Source: Ruminococcus sp. (GTDB lineage: Bacteria; Bacillota; Clostridia; Oscillospirales; Acutalibacteraceae). Taken from it: a stretch of 64,000 nt of DNA. The stretch lies in contig SFCS01000002.1 in the NCBI GenBank assembly GCA_004558485.1, positions 25,864-89,863 on the forward strand, given 5' to 3'. The first letter of the stretch is position 1; the number at the start of each line of letters is the position of its first letter. A model generated the notes under the pieces. It was not told the DNA's origin, made no database searches, and was given only the letters and a program-made list of their open reading frames with translations. Of this stretch, positions 14,407 to 24,072 are shown piece after piece. The position numbers and the translations under genes are program-made.

Positions 14407-16476
14407 GTGGAGAAGCTCACGGCGCATTTTGACATAACGCACAGCAAACGCTCCTGCATTGCGGCGGGGGTGGTGACGGCGCTGCTCTTGGCGGCGGTCA
14501 TCGCCTTTGCCGACAGCTTTCTTTCGCAGGCGTTTTCGCTGCGCGTTTTGTTGTTTATCGGCTGTCTTGTTGCGCCGTTTCTCATCGGCGCGCTCATCGC
14601 TTTTCGCATCACCCTGCGCGCCCCCGTGCCGCGCGGCTGTGCGGAAACGGTGCTGCTGTTTTTGTTGCCCGTCGTGACGGTCACCATGACCGAGGCGCTC
14701 AACGGCGTTTTTGTCTATGACATGACCTATATCGGCTTCGGCATCAATTATCTTTTGGTACTGTTGTTGATGGCGCTGGTGTTCGCCGTGTCGGGCAGCT
14801 TTAAGCTGTCGGTTCTGATTGTCAACCCACCCTTATATCTGCTGGCGCTTATCAGTCACTATTTGGTGCTGTATCGCGGCACGCCGTTGCTGCCGGTAGA
14901 TGTCACCACCATCGGCGTGGCGGATACCATTCTGAATGAATACAGCTATCTGCCCGACTATCAGATCATCACCGCGACACTGGTGTTCGTTTTCCTGATG
15001 GTCGTCGGCGCACGGCTGCAAACGCCGCGGTTTCCGAAGCCCGCCCGCGTGCTGTCCCGCACGGTGTGCGGCGTGGCGGTCGCGGTATTTTTGGCGGTGT
15101 TCTACGGCACCTCCGCGTTTGCCGACGCGGGACTGGCGCCGGATTTTTGGAACCAGACACGGGGCTATCGCAACTACGGCGTTGTCTACGGCTTTTTCGG
15201 CAACACGAAATATCTATATGTGCAGGAGCCGGACGGCTATGACCCGGACGACATCGAGGGCCTTGTCGGGCACATAGAGGACGCAGAGGAGGACACACAG
15301 CAGCCGGACATCATCTGCATCATGAACGAGTCGCTGTCCGATCTGTCGGTGCTCGGCAATCTGCAGACAAACGCGCCGTGTCTGCCGTTCATTTCCTCTC
15401 TGCGGGAGAACACGGTGCGCGGCAATTTGTATGTGCCGGTCATCGGCGCGGGCACGGCCAACACGGAATTTGAGTTTTTAACCGGTCACAGCATGGCATT
15501 TTTGCCGTCCGGCAGCAGCGCGTATATGCTGTATGTGAAGGATGAGCAGCCGTCGCTGGCAAAGCTGCTTGCGGCACAGGGGTATTCGGTGCGGGCGCAG
15601 CACCCGTATTATGCGCGCGGCTGGAACCGCACCACGGTCTATCCGCTTTTGGGGCTGTCGCCGTTTGCATCGCTTGAAACGCTGTTCGACATGACGCCGT
15701 TCACTGCCTATCAGCAAAGCGGCGATCTTGCGACGCTGGAGGCAACGATGGAAGAACTGTATCCGGGCGAAAACGTGCTCATTCGGCAATATGTCAGCGA
15801 TGCCTATAACTATAAGCTGCTCATTGAGGACTATGAACAGCGGGACACGGCAAAGCCCTATTTCATGTTCAATGTGACGATGCAGAACCACGGCGGCTAC
15901 CGCCTGGACGCGGACAATTTCGGACAGAACAACTGGCTTACCGACACCGACGAATTTCCGCAGACCGATCGCTATCTCTCGCTCATGAAGTATTCGGACG
16001 ATGCGTTCAAAGATCTGATCGCCTATTTCGAAACGGTGGATCGTCCTGTTCTTATCTGTCTTTTCGGCGACCATCAGCCTGCCATCGAGTCGGCATTTTC
16101 CGAAGAATTGCTCGGGACAAGTCTCGACGCGCTTTCTCTTGAACAGCAACAGGCACGGCATATCACGCCGTTTCTCATTTGGGCAAATTTCGACATCGAG
16201 GAAAAAGAGATCGATACGCTCAGCAGCAATTATCTCTCCTCGTTGCTGCTGCAAACGGCGGGTGTGCGCATGAGCGCGTATGACCGCTATCTGCTGCGTC
16301 TGTCCGAAACGCTGCCGGTGGTGGACACGGTGGGATATATCGACAGCGACGGCAACTATTACAACTGGTCGGACGCTTCGCCCTATGAGGAGCTGCTGTC
16401 GGAATACCGACGGGTGCAGTATAACTGTCTTTTCGACATCGAAAACCGCAAGGAGCAGCTTTTTACGATACAGTAA
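14407..16476 (+). CDS. LTA synthase-like membrane sulfatase-fold phosphotransferase
   Basis: 689 residues. The first about 250 hold five or six transmembrane helices; the rest is an extracellular sulfatase-fold domain. Family motifs: PDIICIMNESLSDL with a metal-binding Glu, the Thr nucleophile T350 in GAGTANTEFEFLTG, PYFMFNVTMQNHGGY, and CLFGDHQPAIE with the metal ligands. These match the LtaS family, which polymerises glycerol phosphate from phosphatidylglycerol into lipoteichoic acid or adds it to other polymers. The start is GTG 14407, with AAAGGAAG upstream; an in-frame ATG further up has no site. A strong hairpin terminator follows. Confidence 0.85.
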   Translation: MEKLTAHFDITHSKRSCIAAGVVTALLLAAVIAFADSFLSQAFSLRVLLFIGCLVAPFLIGALIAFRITLRAPVPRGCAETVLLFLLPVVTVTMTEALNGVFVYDMTYIGFGINYLLVLLLMALVFAVSGSFKLSVLIVNPPLYLLALISHYLVLYRGTPLLPVDVTTIGVADTILNEYSYLPDYQIITATLVFVFLMVVGARLQTPRFPKPARVLSRTVCGVAVAVFLAVFYGTSAFADAGLAPDFWNQTRGYRNYGVVYGFFGNTKYLYVQEPDGYDPDDIEGLVGHIEDAEEDTQQPDIICIMNESLSDLSVLGNLQTNAPCLPFISSLRENTVRGNLYVPVIGAGTANTEFEFLTGHSMAFLPSGSSAYMLYVKDEQPSLAKLLAAQGYSVRAQHPYYARGWNRTTVYPLLGLSPFASLETLFDMTPFTAYQQSGDLATLEATMEELYPGENVLIRQYVSDAYNYKLLIEDYEQRDTAKPYFMFNVTMQNHGGYRLDADNFGQNNWLTDTDEFPQTDRYLSLMKYSDDAFKDLIAYFETVDRPVLICLFGDHQPAIESAFSEELLGTSLDALSLEQQQARHITPFLIWANFDIEEKEIDTLSSNYLSSLLLQTAGVRMSAYDRYLLRLSETLPVVDTVGYIDSDGNYYNWSDASPYEELLSEYRRVQYNCLFDIENRKEQLFTIQ

Positions 16477-16506
16477 AAAACAGAACATCAAACGAAAAAG
16501 GGATAA

Positions 16507-16544
16507 AATAATGGCAGACACGAAAGTGGCTGCCATTATTTTTT
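16507..16544 (+). terminator. Terminator of the LTA-synthase-like gene
   Basis: AATAATGGCAG and CTGCCATTATT enclose a CAC-GAAA-GTG tip and are followed by a T-run. Confidence 0.9.
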
Positions 16545-16653
16545 ATGTCATTATAGGAATTGGAGGTGGTAATGTGCCGGCAATCCGCTTGCTTTTTGGT
16601 GGGGTGCTTGGCTGCCGTGACAGTCGGATCGAAAAAAGAAGAAACAGGGAAAA

Positions 16654-16684
16654 CCACCGGTTCTGCTCGGAACAGAACCGGTGG
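16654..16684 (-). terminator. Terminator of the ABC permease gene
   Basis: CCACCGGTTCTG-N7-CAGAACCGGTGG, a perfect 12-bp stem; on the minus strand it is followed by TTTTCCCTGTTTC and a T-run. Confidence 0.8.
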
Positions 16685-16744
16685 CCTGAAAATTTTGTGT
16701 CTTCTGACTATGGACTGCCTCGCTGCGTTTGCAGCTCCCGTTTT

Positions 16745-19700
16745 TTACTCGTTGGATTTTAATGACTCCACCATGTCGATTTTTTTGAGGCGCGGGTGCA
16801 TCACGAGATTGACAAAAAAGGAGAAAAGCAGCGTGATCGCCGCGGAGAGCACAAAGCTCATGGCTTTGATATGCCTGCCGAACATCACCATGTCCACCTC
16901 TGCCGTCTTCACGACAAAGCGGCAAAGGAAGATGCCGAAAATGAGCCCGAAGAGCGTGCCGATAATGGACAGGACGGCGGTCTCGCGGTAGATATAGGCA
17001 TCCACCTCTCGGTCAAAGAACCCGAGCACCTTAATGGTGGCAATCTCGCGCTGCCGCTCGCCGATGTTGATGTTGGTGAGATTATACAGCACGATGAACG
17101 CCAAAAGCGCCGCCGAGACGATGAGCACGATCACGATATAGTCGATGCTGTGGAACACGCGGGAGAAGGTGTCGATGAGGTCGGCGCTGCTCGATGCGGA
17201 GGAAACGCCGTCACAGGCTAAAACATCCTGCATGAGCGCGCTGCGCACCGCCGCGTCGGCGACATCCGCCTTTGCCCACAGCGTGGTGTAGGCGGGCGTT
17301 TCGTCGAACAGCGTTTGGAACAGCGTCGGCGTGAGATAGACATAGCCGCTGATGTAGTTCTCGATCACGCCGCCGATTTTGATGTCGGCGGTTTTGCCAT
17401 CGTCGTTTTCCAGCGTGACGGTGTCGCCCTTTTGCACGCCGAGCGCCGTCGCCTGTTTCTCCGTCAGGAGGATGGTGTCGTCGGTGAGGGAGAGAGGTTC
17501 TCCCGTTTTTCTCTCCCGCAGACGGACAAAATCCGCAAGCTTTGCGCTGTCCGCGGGGACGTTCAGCGTCACCGTTTCGCTGTCGCCGCCCTTTGTGACC
17601 TTGCCGGTCACCTGTGCTGCGGCAAGGCGGTCGCTCGTGCGCTCCGTCATCAGCGCAAGAAGGGCGTCGCTGACGGTATCGTCCTTAAGCTTTAAGGTGA
17701 GGTCATACTGATAGAGGTCGGTGAACTGAATGCTGACGATGTCGGAAATGGCGTCCCGCAGTCCGAAGCCGGTGAGCAGGAGCGCGGTGCAGCCTGCGAT
17801 GCCGATAACGGTCATGAAGAACCGCTTTTTATACCGCAAAAGATTGCGTGCTGTCACCTTTCGGGTGAAGGAAAGGTGTTTCCAAATGAACGGAACATGC
17901 TCCAAAAAGACACGCTTGCCCGCCTTCGGGGCCTTCGGCTGCATCAGCCGCGCTGCCGTGGTGCGCAGCGTGCTGCCGCATGCCGCGGCGGTCGCCGCTA
18001 TGGTGCACACCAGCGCCGCACCGGCAGCAAGCAGCGCTATGGCGGTGTTGAAGGTGGTGACGAGCGGCGGCATGGTGTAGAGGATGCTGTAGGCGGTGAA
18101 AATGACGGTGGGGAGCACCTTGAACCCGATGAGCAGTCCCAAAATGCTGCCGCCCACGGTGGCAAGCCCTGCATACAAAAGATAGTTCGCGGCGATCACG
18201 CGGCGGGAATAGCCGAGGGCAAACAGCGTGCCGATCTGGGCGCGCTGCTCCTCGACCAGCCGCGTCATGGTGGTGAGCGCCACGAGCGCCGCCACCAGGA
18301 AGAAAAACACGGGGAACACCTTGGCGATAGCTTCCACCTTTTCCGTATTGCTGTGGAAGCTGACATAGCCGACATTGGTGTTGCGGTCGAGGACATACCA
18401 AACGCCGTCGGCAATCTCGTCGATCTGCTTTTTTGCGTCAGCGAGCTTTTTCTCCGCGTCGGCAAGTGCCGTGTCGGCTTCCTTTTTCGCAGCGGCATAG
18501 TCGGCTTTTGCCGCTTTCAGCTTTTCTGCCCCCTCTTTTTGTGCCTTTTCGCCCGCAATAAGAGCGGTTTCACCGGATGTCAGCGTTTCTTCCGTTTTGG
18601 AAAGTTCCTGTTCGGCAGCATCAAATTCCTTTTCGGCATTTTCTTTCTCGGCTTGCAGCGTCGCGTCCGCCGCGTCCAGCTCCGCTGCGGCAGCAGTAAG
18701 CGCGTCGGCGTTTTCCTGCCATACGGCGGATTGCTGCGCGTGGGCGGCTTTCAGCCGGGAGAGCGTCTGCTCCAGCGCGGCGACCTGCTCCGGTGTGCCG
18801 TTTTCCCGTGCCGCCGCAAGCTGCGCTTCCGTTTGCGCCACGGTGTCCGCCAGCTCGTCGAGCTGCTTTTTCGCGACGGCGAGGGCGTCGCTCGATTCCG
18901 TCAGCTGTGCGGCGTTGTCGGATAGCTTCTCTTCGTTTTCCGCAATGACGGCGGCGACCGCCTCCCGCTTGTCCGCAAGCGTTTTGCGTCCGTTTTCGAG
19001 CGCTTTTTTGCCGCTTTCCAGCTCTGCCCGCTTGTCCGCAAGCGTCTTTTCGGCATCAGCGAGCTTTTGCTCGTTTTCTCGGATGGCGGCGAGGGCGTTT
19101 TTCAGTTCCTTTTCCGCTTTGGCTTTTTCGGAAAGATAGGTCGCGTTTTCCTTGTCCCATGTCGCCTGTGCGTCGGCAACCAGCGATGCACGGCGGTCGG
19201 CTGCTCGCACCTCGCCCAGCGTCTTGAGGCGGTCGGTGACGGTGTCGGTGAGCGCTTTATAGTCATCGGAATAGGTGTCAAGTGTTCCCGCATCGGTAAG
19301 CGTCAGGAAAGCGTCTGTGTAGGTGTCGGCTTTCACCGTGTCGGTCGGCACATACACGGTGCGGGAGATCTTGCCGTCGCCGACCGTGGTGCTTTCGCTC
19401 TCGCCGGAGCAATAGTAGGCGGTGCGCACGATGCCCACCACCGTGAGCGCATCGACCTGCAGGCGATCGTTCGGCGTCACATCACCGCTGACGGCAAAGC
19501 GGTCGCCGATCTTGACGCTGCTTTTGTCATATTGCCCCTGCACGGCGACACATTCGCCCGCCGCCTGCGGCATCCGACCGGACAGGAGGACGGGGCGGTT
19601 GAGATAGGTGTCGCTTTCGGTGTCCTGCGGCAGCGTGTGCATCCGCAAAACGGCGGTCGCGCCGTCGGGCAGCGTGATGACCGCATCCACGGTCTGTGAG

Positions 19701-19960
19701 GGCATGACGGCGGCAACGCCGTCGGTGGCGGCGATGGCGGCAATGTCCTCCTCTGTCAGCCCGAGGGTAGAAACGACGCGCAGATCCATGAGACGGCTGT
19801 CGTTATAATAGGTGTTGGCGGTGAGCCGCATATCGGGGGTGGTGGCGAGAAGTCCCGCCAAAAATCCCACGCCGAGCGCTACGATGAAAAAGATGGAGAG
19901 AAAGCGGCTGAGCGAGCCCCGCACGGTGCGGAAAAACAGCTTGCGATAGGTATGTTTCAC
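16745..19960 (-). CDS. MacB/FtsX-type ABC permease with long extracellular coiled coil
   Basis: 1071 residues. TM1 is at the N-terminus (about 15-38), followed by a MacB-like extracellular region. Residues about 240-530 are an uninterrupted Lys/Glu/Ala-rich coiled coil (repeats such as EKTLADKRAELESGKKALEN). Then come the first FtsX core with three membrane helices (about 555-690), a second extracellular module, and the second FtsX core at the C-terminus. The order TM-loop-FtsX-loop-FtsX matches the large permeases of Firmicutes that pair with a LolD/MacB-type ATPase to export lipids or peptides or to sense envelope stress. GTG 19960 lies one base after the ATPase stop, implying coupled translation. 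The substrate is unknown. Confidence 0.85.
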   Translation of the reverse strand: MKHTYRKLFFRTVRGSLSRFLSIFFIVALGVGFLAGLLATTPDMRLTANTYYNDSRLMDLRVVSTLGLTEEDIAAIAATDGVAAVMPSQTVDAVITLPDGATAVLRMHTLPQDTESDTYLNRPVLLSGRMPQAAGECVAVQGQYDKSSVKIGDRFAVSGDVTPNDRLQVDALTVVGIVRTAYYCSGESESTTVGDGKISRTVYVPTDTVKADTYTDAFLTLTDAGTLDTYSDDYKALTDTVTDRLKTLGEVRAADRRASLVADAQATWDKENATYLSEKAKAEKELKNALAAIRENEQKLADAEKTLADKRAELESGKKALENGRKTLADKREAVAAVIAENEEKLSDNAAQLTESSDALAVAKKQLDELADTVAQTEAQLAAARENGTPEQVAALEQTLSRLKAAHAQQSAVWQENADALTAAAAELDAADATLQAEKENAEKEFDAAEQELSKTEETLTSGETALIAGEKAQKEGAEKLKAAKADYAAAKKEADTALADAEKKLADAKKQIDEIADGVWYVLDRNTNVGYVSFHSNTEKVEAIAKVFPVFFFLVAALVALTTMTRLVEEQRAQIGTLFALGYSRRVIAANYLLYAGLATVGGSILGLLIGFKVLPTVIFTAYSILYTMPPLVTTFNTAIALLAAGAALVCTIAATAAACGSTLRTTAARLMQPKAPKAGKRVFLEHVPFIWKHLSFTRKVTARNLLRYKKRFFMTVIGIAGCTALLLTGFGLRDAISDIVSIQFTDLYQYDLTLKLKDDTVSDALLALMTERTSDRLAAAQVTGKVTKGGDSETVTLNVPADSAKLADFVRLRERKTGEPLSLTDDTILLTEKQATALGVQKGDTVTLENDDGKTADIKIGGVIENYISGYVYLTPTLFQTLFDETPAYTTLWAKADVADAAVRSALMQDVLACDGVSSASSSADLIDTFSRVFHSIDYIVIVLIVSAALLAFIVLYNLTNINIGERQREIATIKVLGFFDREVDAYIYRETAVLSIIGTLFGLIFGIFLCRFVVKTAEVDMVMFGRHIKAMSFVLSAAITLLFSFFVNLVMHPRLKKIDMVESLKSNE

Positions 19961-19961
19961 C

Positions 19962-20663
19962 TTACCACTCGATCCTTTCTACCGGCAGCGGCTGCGGATT
20001 TTCGATGATCTCCTCCACCTTGCCGCTGCGCAGGCGCACGACGCGATCCGCCATGGCGGTCAGCGCCCCGTTGTGGGTGATGACAATGACGGTCTGTCCC
20101 GTTTTGCGGCAGGTGTTTTGCAGCAGCTGCAAAATGGTCTTTCCTGTTTTATAGTCGAGCGCGCCCGTCGGCTCGTCGCAAAGCAGAATTTTCGGGTTTT
20201 TCGCCAGCGCTCTGGCAATGGATACGCGCTGCTGCTCACCGCCCGAAAGCTGGGCGGGGAAGTTCTGCAGACGGTCGCCCAGACCGACCTCGCGCAAAAC
20301 CGTCGCGGCGTCGAGCGGATGGGCGCAGATTTCCGCCGCCAGCTCGACATTTTCGAGTGCGGTCAGATTTTGCACCAGATTATAAAACTGAAACACAAAG
20401 CCGACGTCATGGCGGCGATAGGCGGTGAGCTGACGGTCGCTGTAGGCGGCAATGTCCTTGCCGTCAACAAAGATGTGGCCGCTGTCACAGTTGTCCATGC
20501 CGCCGAGAATGTTGAGAACGGTGGTCTTGCCGGCGCCGCTGTGACCGACGACCACGACAAACTCTCCCTTTTCCGCCGTGAAAGAGATGTGATCGGCGGC
20601 AACGACGCGCTGTGCACCGGTCGCATAATATTTGCAGACATCCTGCACCGAAATAAAAGCCAT
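19962..20663 (-). CDS. MacB/LolD-type ABC transporter ATP-binding protein
   Basis: 233 residues with a full ABC cassette: Walker A GHSGAGKTT, Q-loop FVFQFYNL, signature LSGGEQQR, Walker B ILLCDEPTGALD and the switch His in VITHN. The sequence VGFVFQFYNLVQNLTALENV is typical of the MacB/LolD/SalX subfamily that energises FtsX-type permeases. I chose ATG 20663 (AAGGAG eight bases upstream) over an upstream in-frame ATG without a site. One base separates it from the giant permease gene, with which it forms a two-gene operon. Confidence 0.9.
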   Translation of the reverse strand: MAFISVQDVCKYYATGAQRVVAADHISFTAEKGEFVVVVGHSGAGKTTVLNILGGMDNCDSGHIFVDGKDIAAYSDRQLTAYRRHDVGFVFQFYNLVQNLTALENVELAAEICAHPLDAATVLREVGLGDRLQNFPAQLSGGEQQRVSIARALAKNPKILLCDEPTGALDYKTGKTILQLLQNTCRKTGQTVIVITHNGALTAMADRVVRLRSGKVEEIIENPQPLPVERIEW

Positions 20664-20749
20664 ACAGGCACTCCTTTTCACTGTAATCTGTTCTTATTTT
20701 ACTACAGACGCGTGCATTTTTCAAGGGTGCAAAGCCGCGGTGCGTAAAA

Positions 20750-20768
20750 TTTGCTATGTGTTAGCAAA
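20750..20768 (+). promoter_or_regulatory. Candidate operator upstream of the GH3 gene
   Basis: TTTGCTA-TGTGT-TAGCAAA is a 7-5-7 inverted repeat about 80 bases before the GH3 start, in the short divergent spacer. Its regulator is not evident. Confidence 0.35.
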
Positions 20769-20850
20769 ATCTGCACTTTCTTAGCGTTTCGGTTGCTTTG
20801 CCGCCGACAATGTGCTACGCTGAAGGCAGCTTCATAAGGAGGACGACAAC

Positions 20851-23800
20851 ATGGATCTTCATGAAGAAAAACGAAAGACATGGCGTGCCCTTTCGCAGAC
20901 GATCGCGGAGGAGGGCTTTGTGCTGCTGCGCAACGAAAACGGCGTTTTGCCGCTCGGCGGGGAATGTGTCGCCGTGTTCGGTCAGGCGCAGTGCGCCGCC
21001 CGTCCGGCGACGCATCCGGATCTGACCTTCGCGGAGGGACTGATGGCGGGCGGTATCAGGGTGGAGGAAACGCTGCTTAAAAAATATCGCGCTTTTGCCG
21101 AGAAAAAGGCGCAAAAGCGTCGCTATACGGCGTCGTTTTTCACCGGAATGGACAACGAAATGCCCATCACCCGCGAGGAGATCGCCGCGAGTCGGGCGGC
21201 GGGCGCAAAAAAGGCGATTGTGATCCTCAAACGCATTTCGGCGGAAAATACGGATATGCAGGTGACGGAGGGGGATTATCTGCTCTCTGCCGCGGAAAAA
21301 CAGATGCTCACCGATGTTGCGGCGGTGTTTGAGCATGTCATTTTGGTGCTGGAGATCGGCTGTGTGATGGATCTCAGCTTTTTGGACGAGATCCGCGTGG
21401 AGGGCATATTGTACACCAACGATTTCGGCGACGGCGGCGCCGCCGCTGCGACGCGCGTGCTGAAGGGCGAAGTCAACCCGTCCGGCAAGCTGCCGATGAC
21501 CATGGCGCGCAGCTATGCAGAATACCCCACCTGCGGTCACTTCGGTCAGCACGGCGGCGGTCTTGTGCAGGATTACACGGAGGATATTTTCGTCGGCTAC
21601 CGCTATTTTGACACCTTCGGCGGCAATGTGGCGTTTCCGTTCGGCTTCGGTCTTTCCTACACGACCTTTGCCGTCTCGGATGTGCATTTTGAGGACGGCC
21701 AGGTGCTGCGGGTGACGGCAACGGTGACAAACACCGGTGCGCGCGCGGGCAGGGAGGTGCTGCAGCTATACTGTGCCGCGCCCGCCCTGCGTGACGGCGC
21801 AAAGCTCGGCAAGCCGCAAAAGGAGCTGCGCGGGTTTGAGAAAACGCGGCTGCTGCAGCCCGGCGAAAAACAAACACTTTCGATCGCTGTTCCCGTTTCG
21901 GAGCTTGCGTCCTATGACGACACGGGCGTTTTGGGTGAAAAGTCGGTGTGGGTGCTCGAAAAGGGAAACTATACGCTGCTGCTCGGCACGGACAGCCGTC
22001 ATGTGCATGAGGCGGGCGTTCACTTTGAGCCGCAGACCCGCGTGGTGCGGCACAGCATGCCGCTCACAACGACACTTGAAAAGCGCCTGACGGCGGACGG
22101 CAGCTATGAGCCGCTGGCAAGTCAGACCGACGACGGAGCGCATTGCATTGCTGTTTCGTCCATCGAGCGCACGGTCATCACCGCCGGTGCAAAGCTGCAT
22201 TTTTCGGCGATGAAAAATGGCGAGCAGGTGCAGCGGCAGCTGCTGCCCGGCACAGGCGGCGGCTACCGTCTGACGGCGGTGGACGGCGACGGCACACCGC
22301 TTGAAAGCATGATCGCGCTGGCGATCGACGGCATTTCCATGCCGCTGCACAGCGATGCGGCAGGCGTTGCGGAGATCACGCTGCCGGTGCGCCGCTGTCA
22401 GATGACGGTCACGGCGCTGTGCGATCATCCGGCGCTTGCGGCGCTGGCGTTTGAAAAGACCGACACGACCGTGCCGGTTTTGCCGGAGAAAAAGACGGTC
22501 ATCAAGGGACAGAACTACTATGAGGGCAGTTTTTATGTCGAAGTGGAGAGCTTCGAGGACGACGGCAACGGCGTTCCGGGCAGCTGCGTGACGCACTTTT
22601 TCATGAGCGGCATGTCGGTCGTCTACCGCGTCAACATTGCCGAGGCGGGCAACTATGCGGTCAAATTCCGCTATCGCTATGACGGTGTGGAAACGGTGAT
22701 GAACAGCGTGCTCACGCTTGCTGTTTCCAACATCGTGCAGCCGCTGCGCGGAATGGCGCTTGAAAATACCTGCAAAGACGGCAAAAAGCGGTTTATCTAT
22801 TCCAATGCGGCGGTCATCGAGCTGCCGCAGGGCGTTGCCTATCTGAAGCTGCTCGCCGAGGCTGTGCCGTTCCCCGACATCTGCGAGATTGTTTTGGATA
22901 AAACGAACGATGCCGTCGATACGACGACGCAGCAGGAGGATGTCAAGGTCAAGGAGAGCAAGGGCGGCGGACTGCAATATCTGAAGCCGGACGACGGCAT
23001 CCGCGAGGGCATCACGCTGGCGGATGTTGCCAAGGACGGCACCGGGATGCAGGCGTTCCTCGCGCAGCTTTCCAACCGTGAGCTGGCGACGCTTGTTTCC
23101 GGTACATCGCTCAACCGCACGCCCTACGGCGATGTCGGCTGCAACCATCCGCTCTATCTGCGCGGCGTTCCCGCAGCACAGACGGCAGACGGACCGCGCG
23201 GTCTGCGGCAGCGGGGCATGGCGACCACGCTGTATCCGCCGACGCTGATCCTGACGGCATCATTTGACAAGGATCTCTACACCACCTACGGTACAGCGAT
23301 GGGCGAGGAGTGTCTTTTCTGCGGCGTGGATCTGTGGCTGGCGCCCGCTATCAATATTTTCCGTGACCCCTGCGGCGGCAGAAACTTTGCCTATTCCTCG
23401 GAGGATCCGTATCTCTGCGGCGTTTATGCTGCGGCGGTCATCCGCGCGGCACAGGCGTGCGGCATCGGCGCGGTGCTCAAGCACTATTGTGCCAACAACA
23501 CGGAGTTTGAACGCCTGAAATCCAACAGCCGCGTTTCCGAGCGGGCGCTGCGGGAGCTGTATATCCGCGCGTTCGAAACGGTGGTGCGCGACGCCGACCC
23601 TGTGGCGATCATGAGCTCCTATAACCATGTCAACGACATCAAGGCGTGCGAAAACCGCGAGCTTATCACGGATATTCCGCGCAGCGAGTGGCATTGGGAC
23701 GGCGTGTTCATGACCGACTGGTGGAACGACTCCGACCATGTTGCCGAGCTGAAGGCAGGTCACGACCTGAAGATGGCAACGGGCGACATCGACGGCGTCA

Positions 23801-23913
23801 CGGCGGCACTGGACAAGGGCGATCTCTCCCGCGAAGAGGTCTATCCGTGCGCGGCGCGCGTCATGCGCATGCTGCTGCGGCTGAAAACGGCACAGGAGTT
23901 TTTGAGAAAGTAA
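20851..23913 (+). CDS. Glycoside hydrolase family 3 with inverted domain order
   Basis: 1020 residues. The usual C-terminal alpha/beta sandwich comes first (residues 1 to about 260; VLLRNENGVLPL at 26-37), then a fibronectin-III-like domain (about 270-395, ending before VRHSMPL), then an inserted beta-rich carbohydrate-binding-like region (about 540-680, EGSFYVEVESFEDDG). The catalytic TIM barrel lies last (about 735-1010) with DGPRGLRQRG and the nucleophile D956 in FMTDWWND. This permuted arrangement is known from gut and rumen beta-glucosidases. It would hydrolyse beta-linked oligosaccharides; without a signal peptide it acts in the cytoplasm. TAAGGAGG precedes ATG 20851. A hairpin terminator follows. 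Confidence 0.9.
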   Translation: MDLHEEKRKTWRALSQTIAEEGFVLLRNENGVLPLGGECVAVFGQAQCAARPATHPDLTFAEGLMAGGIRVEETLLKKYRAFAEKKAQKRRYTASFFTGMDNEMPITREEIAASRAAGAKKAIVILKRISAENTDMQVTEGDYLLSAAEKQMLTDVAAVFEHVILVLEIGCVMDLSFLDEIRVEGILYTNDFGDGGAAAATRVLKGEVNPSGKLPMTMARSYAEYPTCGHFGQHGGGLVQDYTEDIFVGYRYFDTFGGNVAFPFGFGLSYTTFAVSDVHFEDGQVLRVTATVTNTGARAGREVLQLYCAAPALRDGAKLGKPQKELRGFEKTRLLQPGEKQTLSIAVPVSELASYDDTGVLGEKSVWVLEKGNYTLLLGTDSRHVHEAGVHFEPQTRVVRHSMPLTTTLEKRLTADGSYEPLASQTDDGAHCIAVSSIERTVITAGAKLHFSAMKNGEQVQRQLLPGTGGGYRLTAVDGDGTPLESMIALAIDGISMPLHSDAAGVAEITLPVRRCQMTVTALCDHPALAALAFEKTDTTVPVLPEKKTVIKGQNYYEGSFYVEVESFEDDGNGVPGSCVTHFFMSGMSVVYRVNIAEAGNYAVKFRYRYDGVETVMNSVLTLAVSNIVQPLRGMALENTCKDGKKRFIYSNAAVIELPQGVAYLKLLAEAVPFPDICEIVLDKTNDAVDTTTQQEDVKVKESKGGGLQYLKPDDGIREGITLADVAKDGTGMQAFLAQLSNRELATLVSGTSLNRTPYGDVGCNHPLYLRGVPAAQTADGPRGLRQRGMATTLYPPTLILTASFDKDLYTTYGTAMGEECLFCGVDLWLAPAINIFRDPCGGRNFAYSSEDPYLCGVYAAAVIRAAQACGIGAVLKHYCANNTEFERLKSNSRVSERALRELYIRAFETVVRDADPVAIMSSYNHVNDIKACENRELITDIPRSEWHWDGVFMTDWWNDSDHVAELKAGHDLKMATGDIDGVTAALDKGDLSREEVYPCAARVMRMLLRLKTAQEFLRK

Positions 23914-23921
23914 GACCTTGC

Positions 23922-23946
23922 GGCGGGCGTCCATCCGACGCCCGCC
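23922..23946 (+). terminator. Hairpin after the GH3 gene
   Basis: GGCGGGCGTC-N5-GACGCCCGCC, eight bases past the stop, followed by AAACAAATTTTT. Confidence 0.7.
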
Positions 23947-23979
23947 AAACAAATTTTTGCACAAATTGCGGCACAAACC

Positions 23980-24008
23980 TTGACAAACGGCGAAAAATCC
24001 TGTAAGAT
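23980..24008 (+). promoter_or_regulatory. Promoter of the tRNA-Thr transcript
   Basis: TTGACA (23980-23985), 17-base spacer, TAAGAT (24003-24008). The mature tRNA starts 150 bases later, so the precursor includes the broken tRNA-like copy at 24073-24135. Confidence 0.7.
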
Positions 24009-24072
24009 GCATAGATGTAACTGCCGGCGTAGGCAGGGCGGCACCCCGCCCATTTCATTTGCCGGTTTAACT

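Noticed and set aside
16571..16745. Plus-strand ORF starting MCRQSACFLVGCLAAVTVG with a GGAGG ahead of it
   Set aside because: It runs straight through the perfect terminator hairpin of the ABC permease (16654-16684) and then antisense into the permease gene; its composition follows those structures, so it is probably not a gene.
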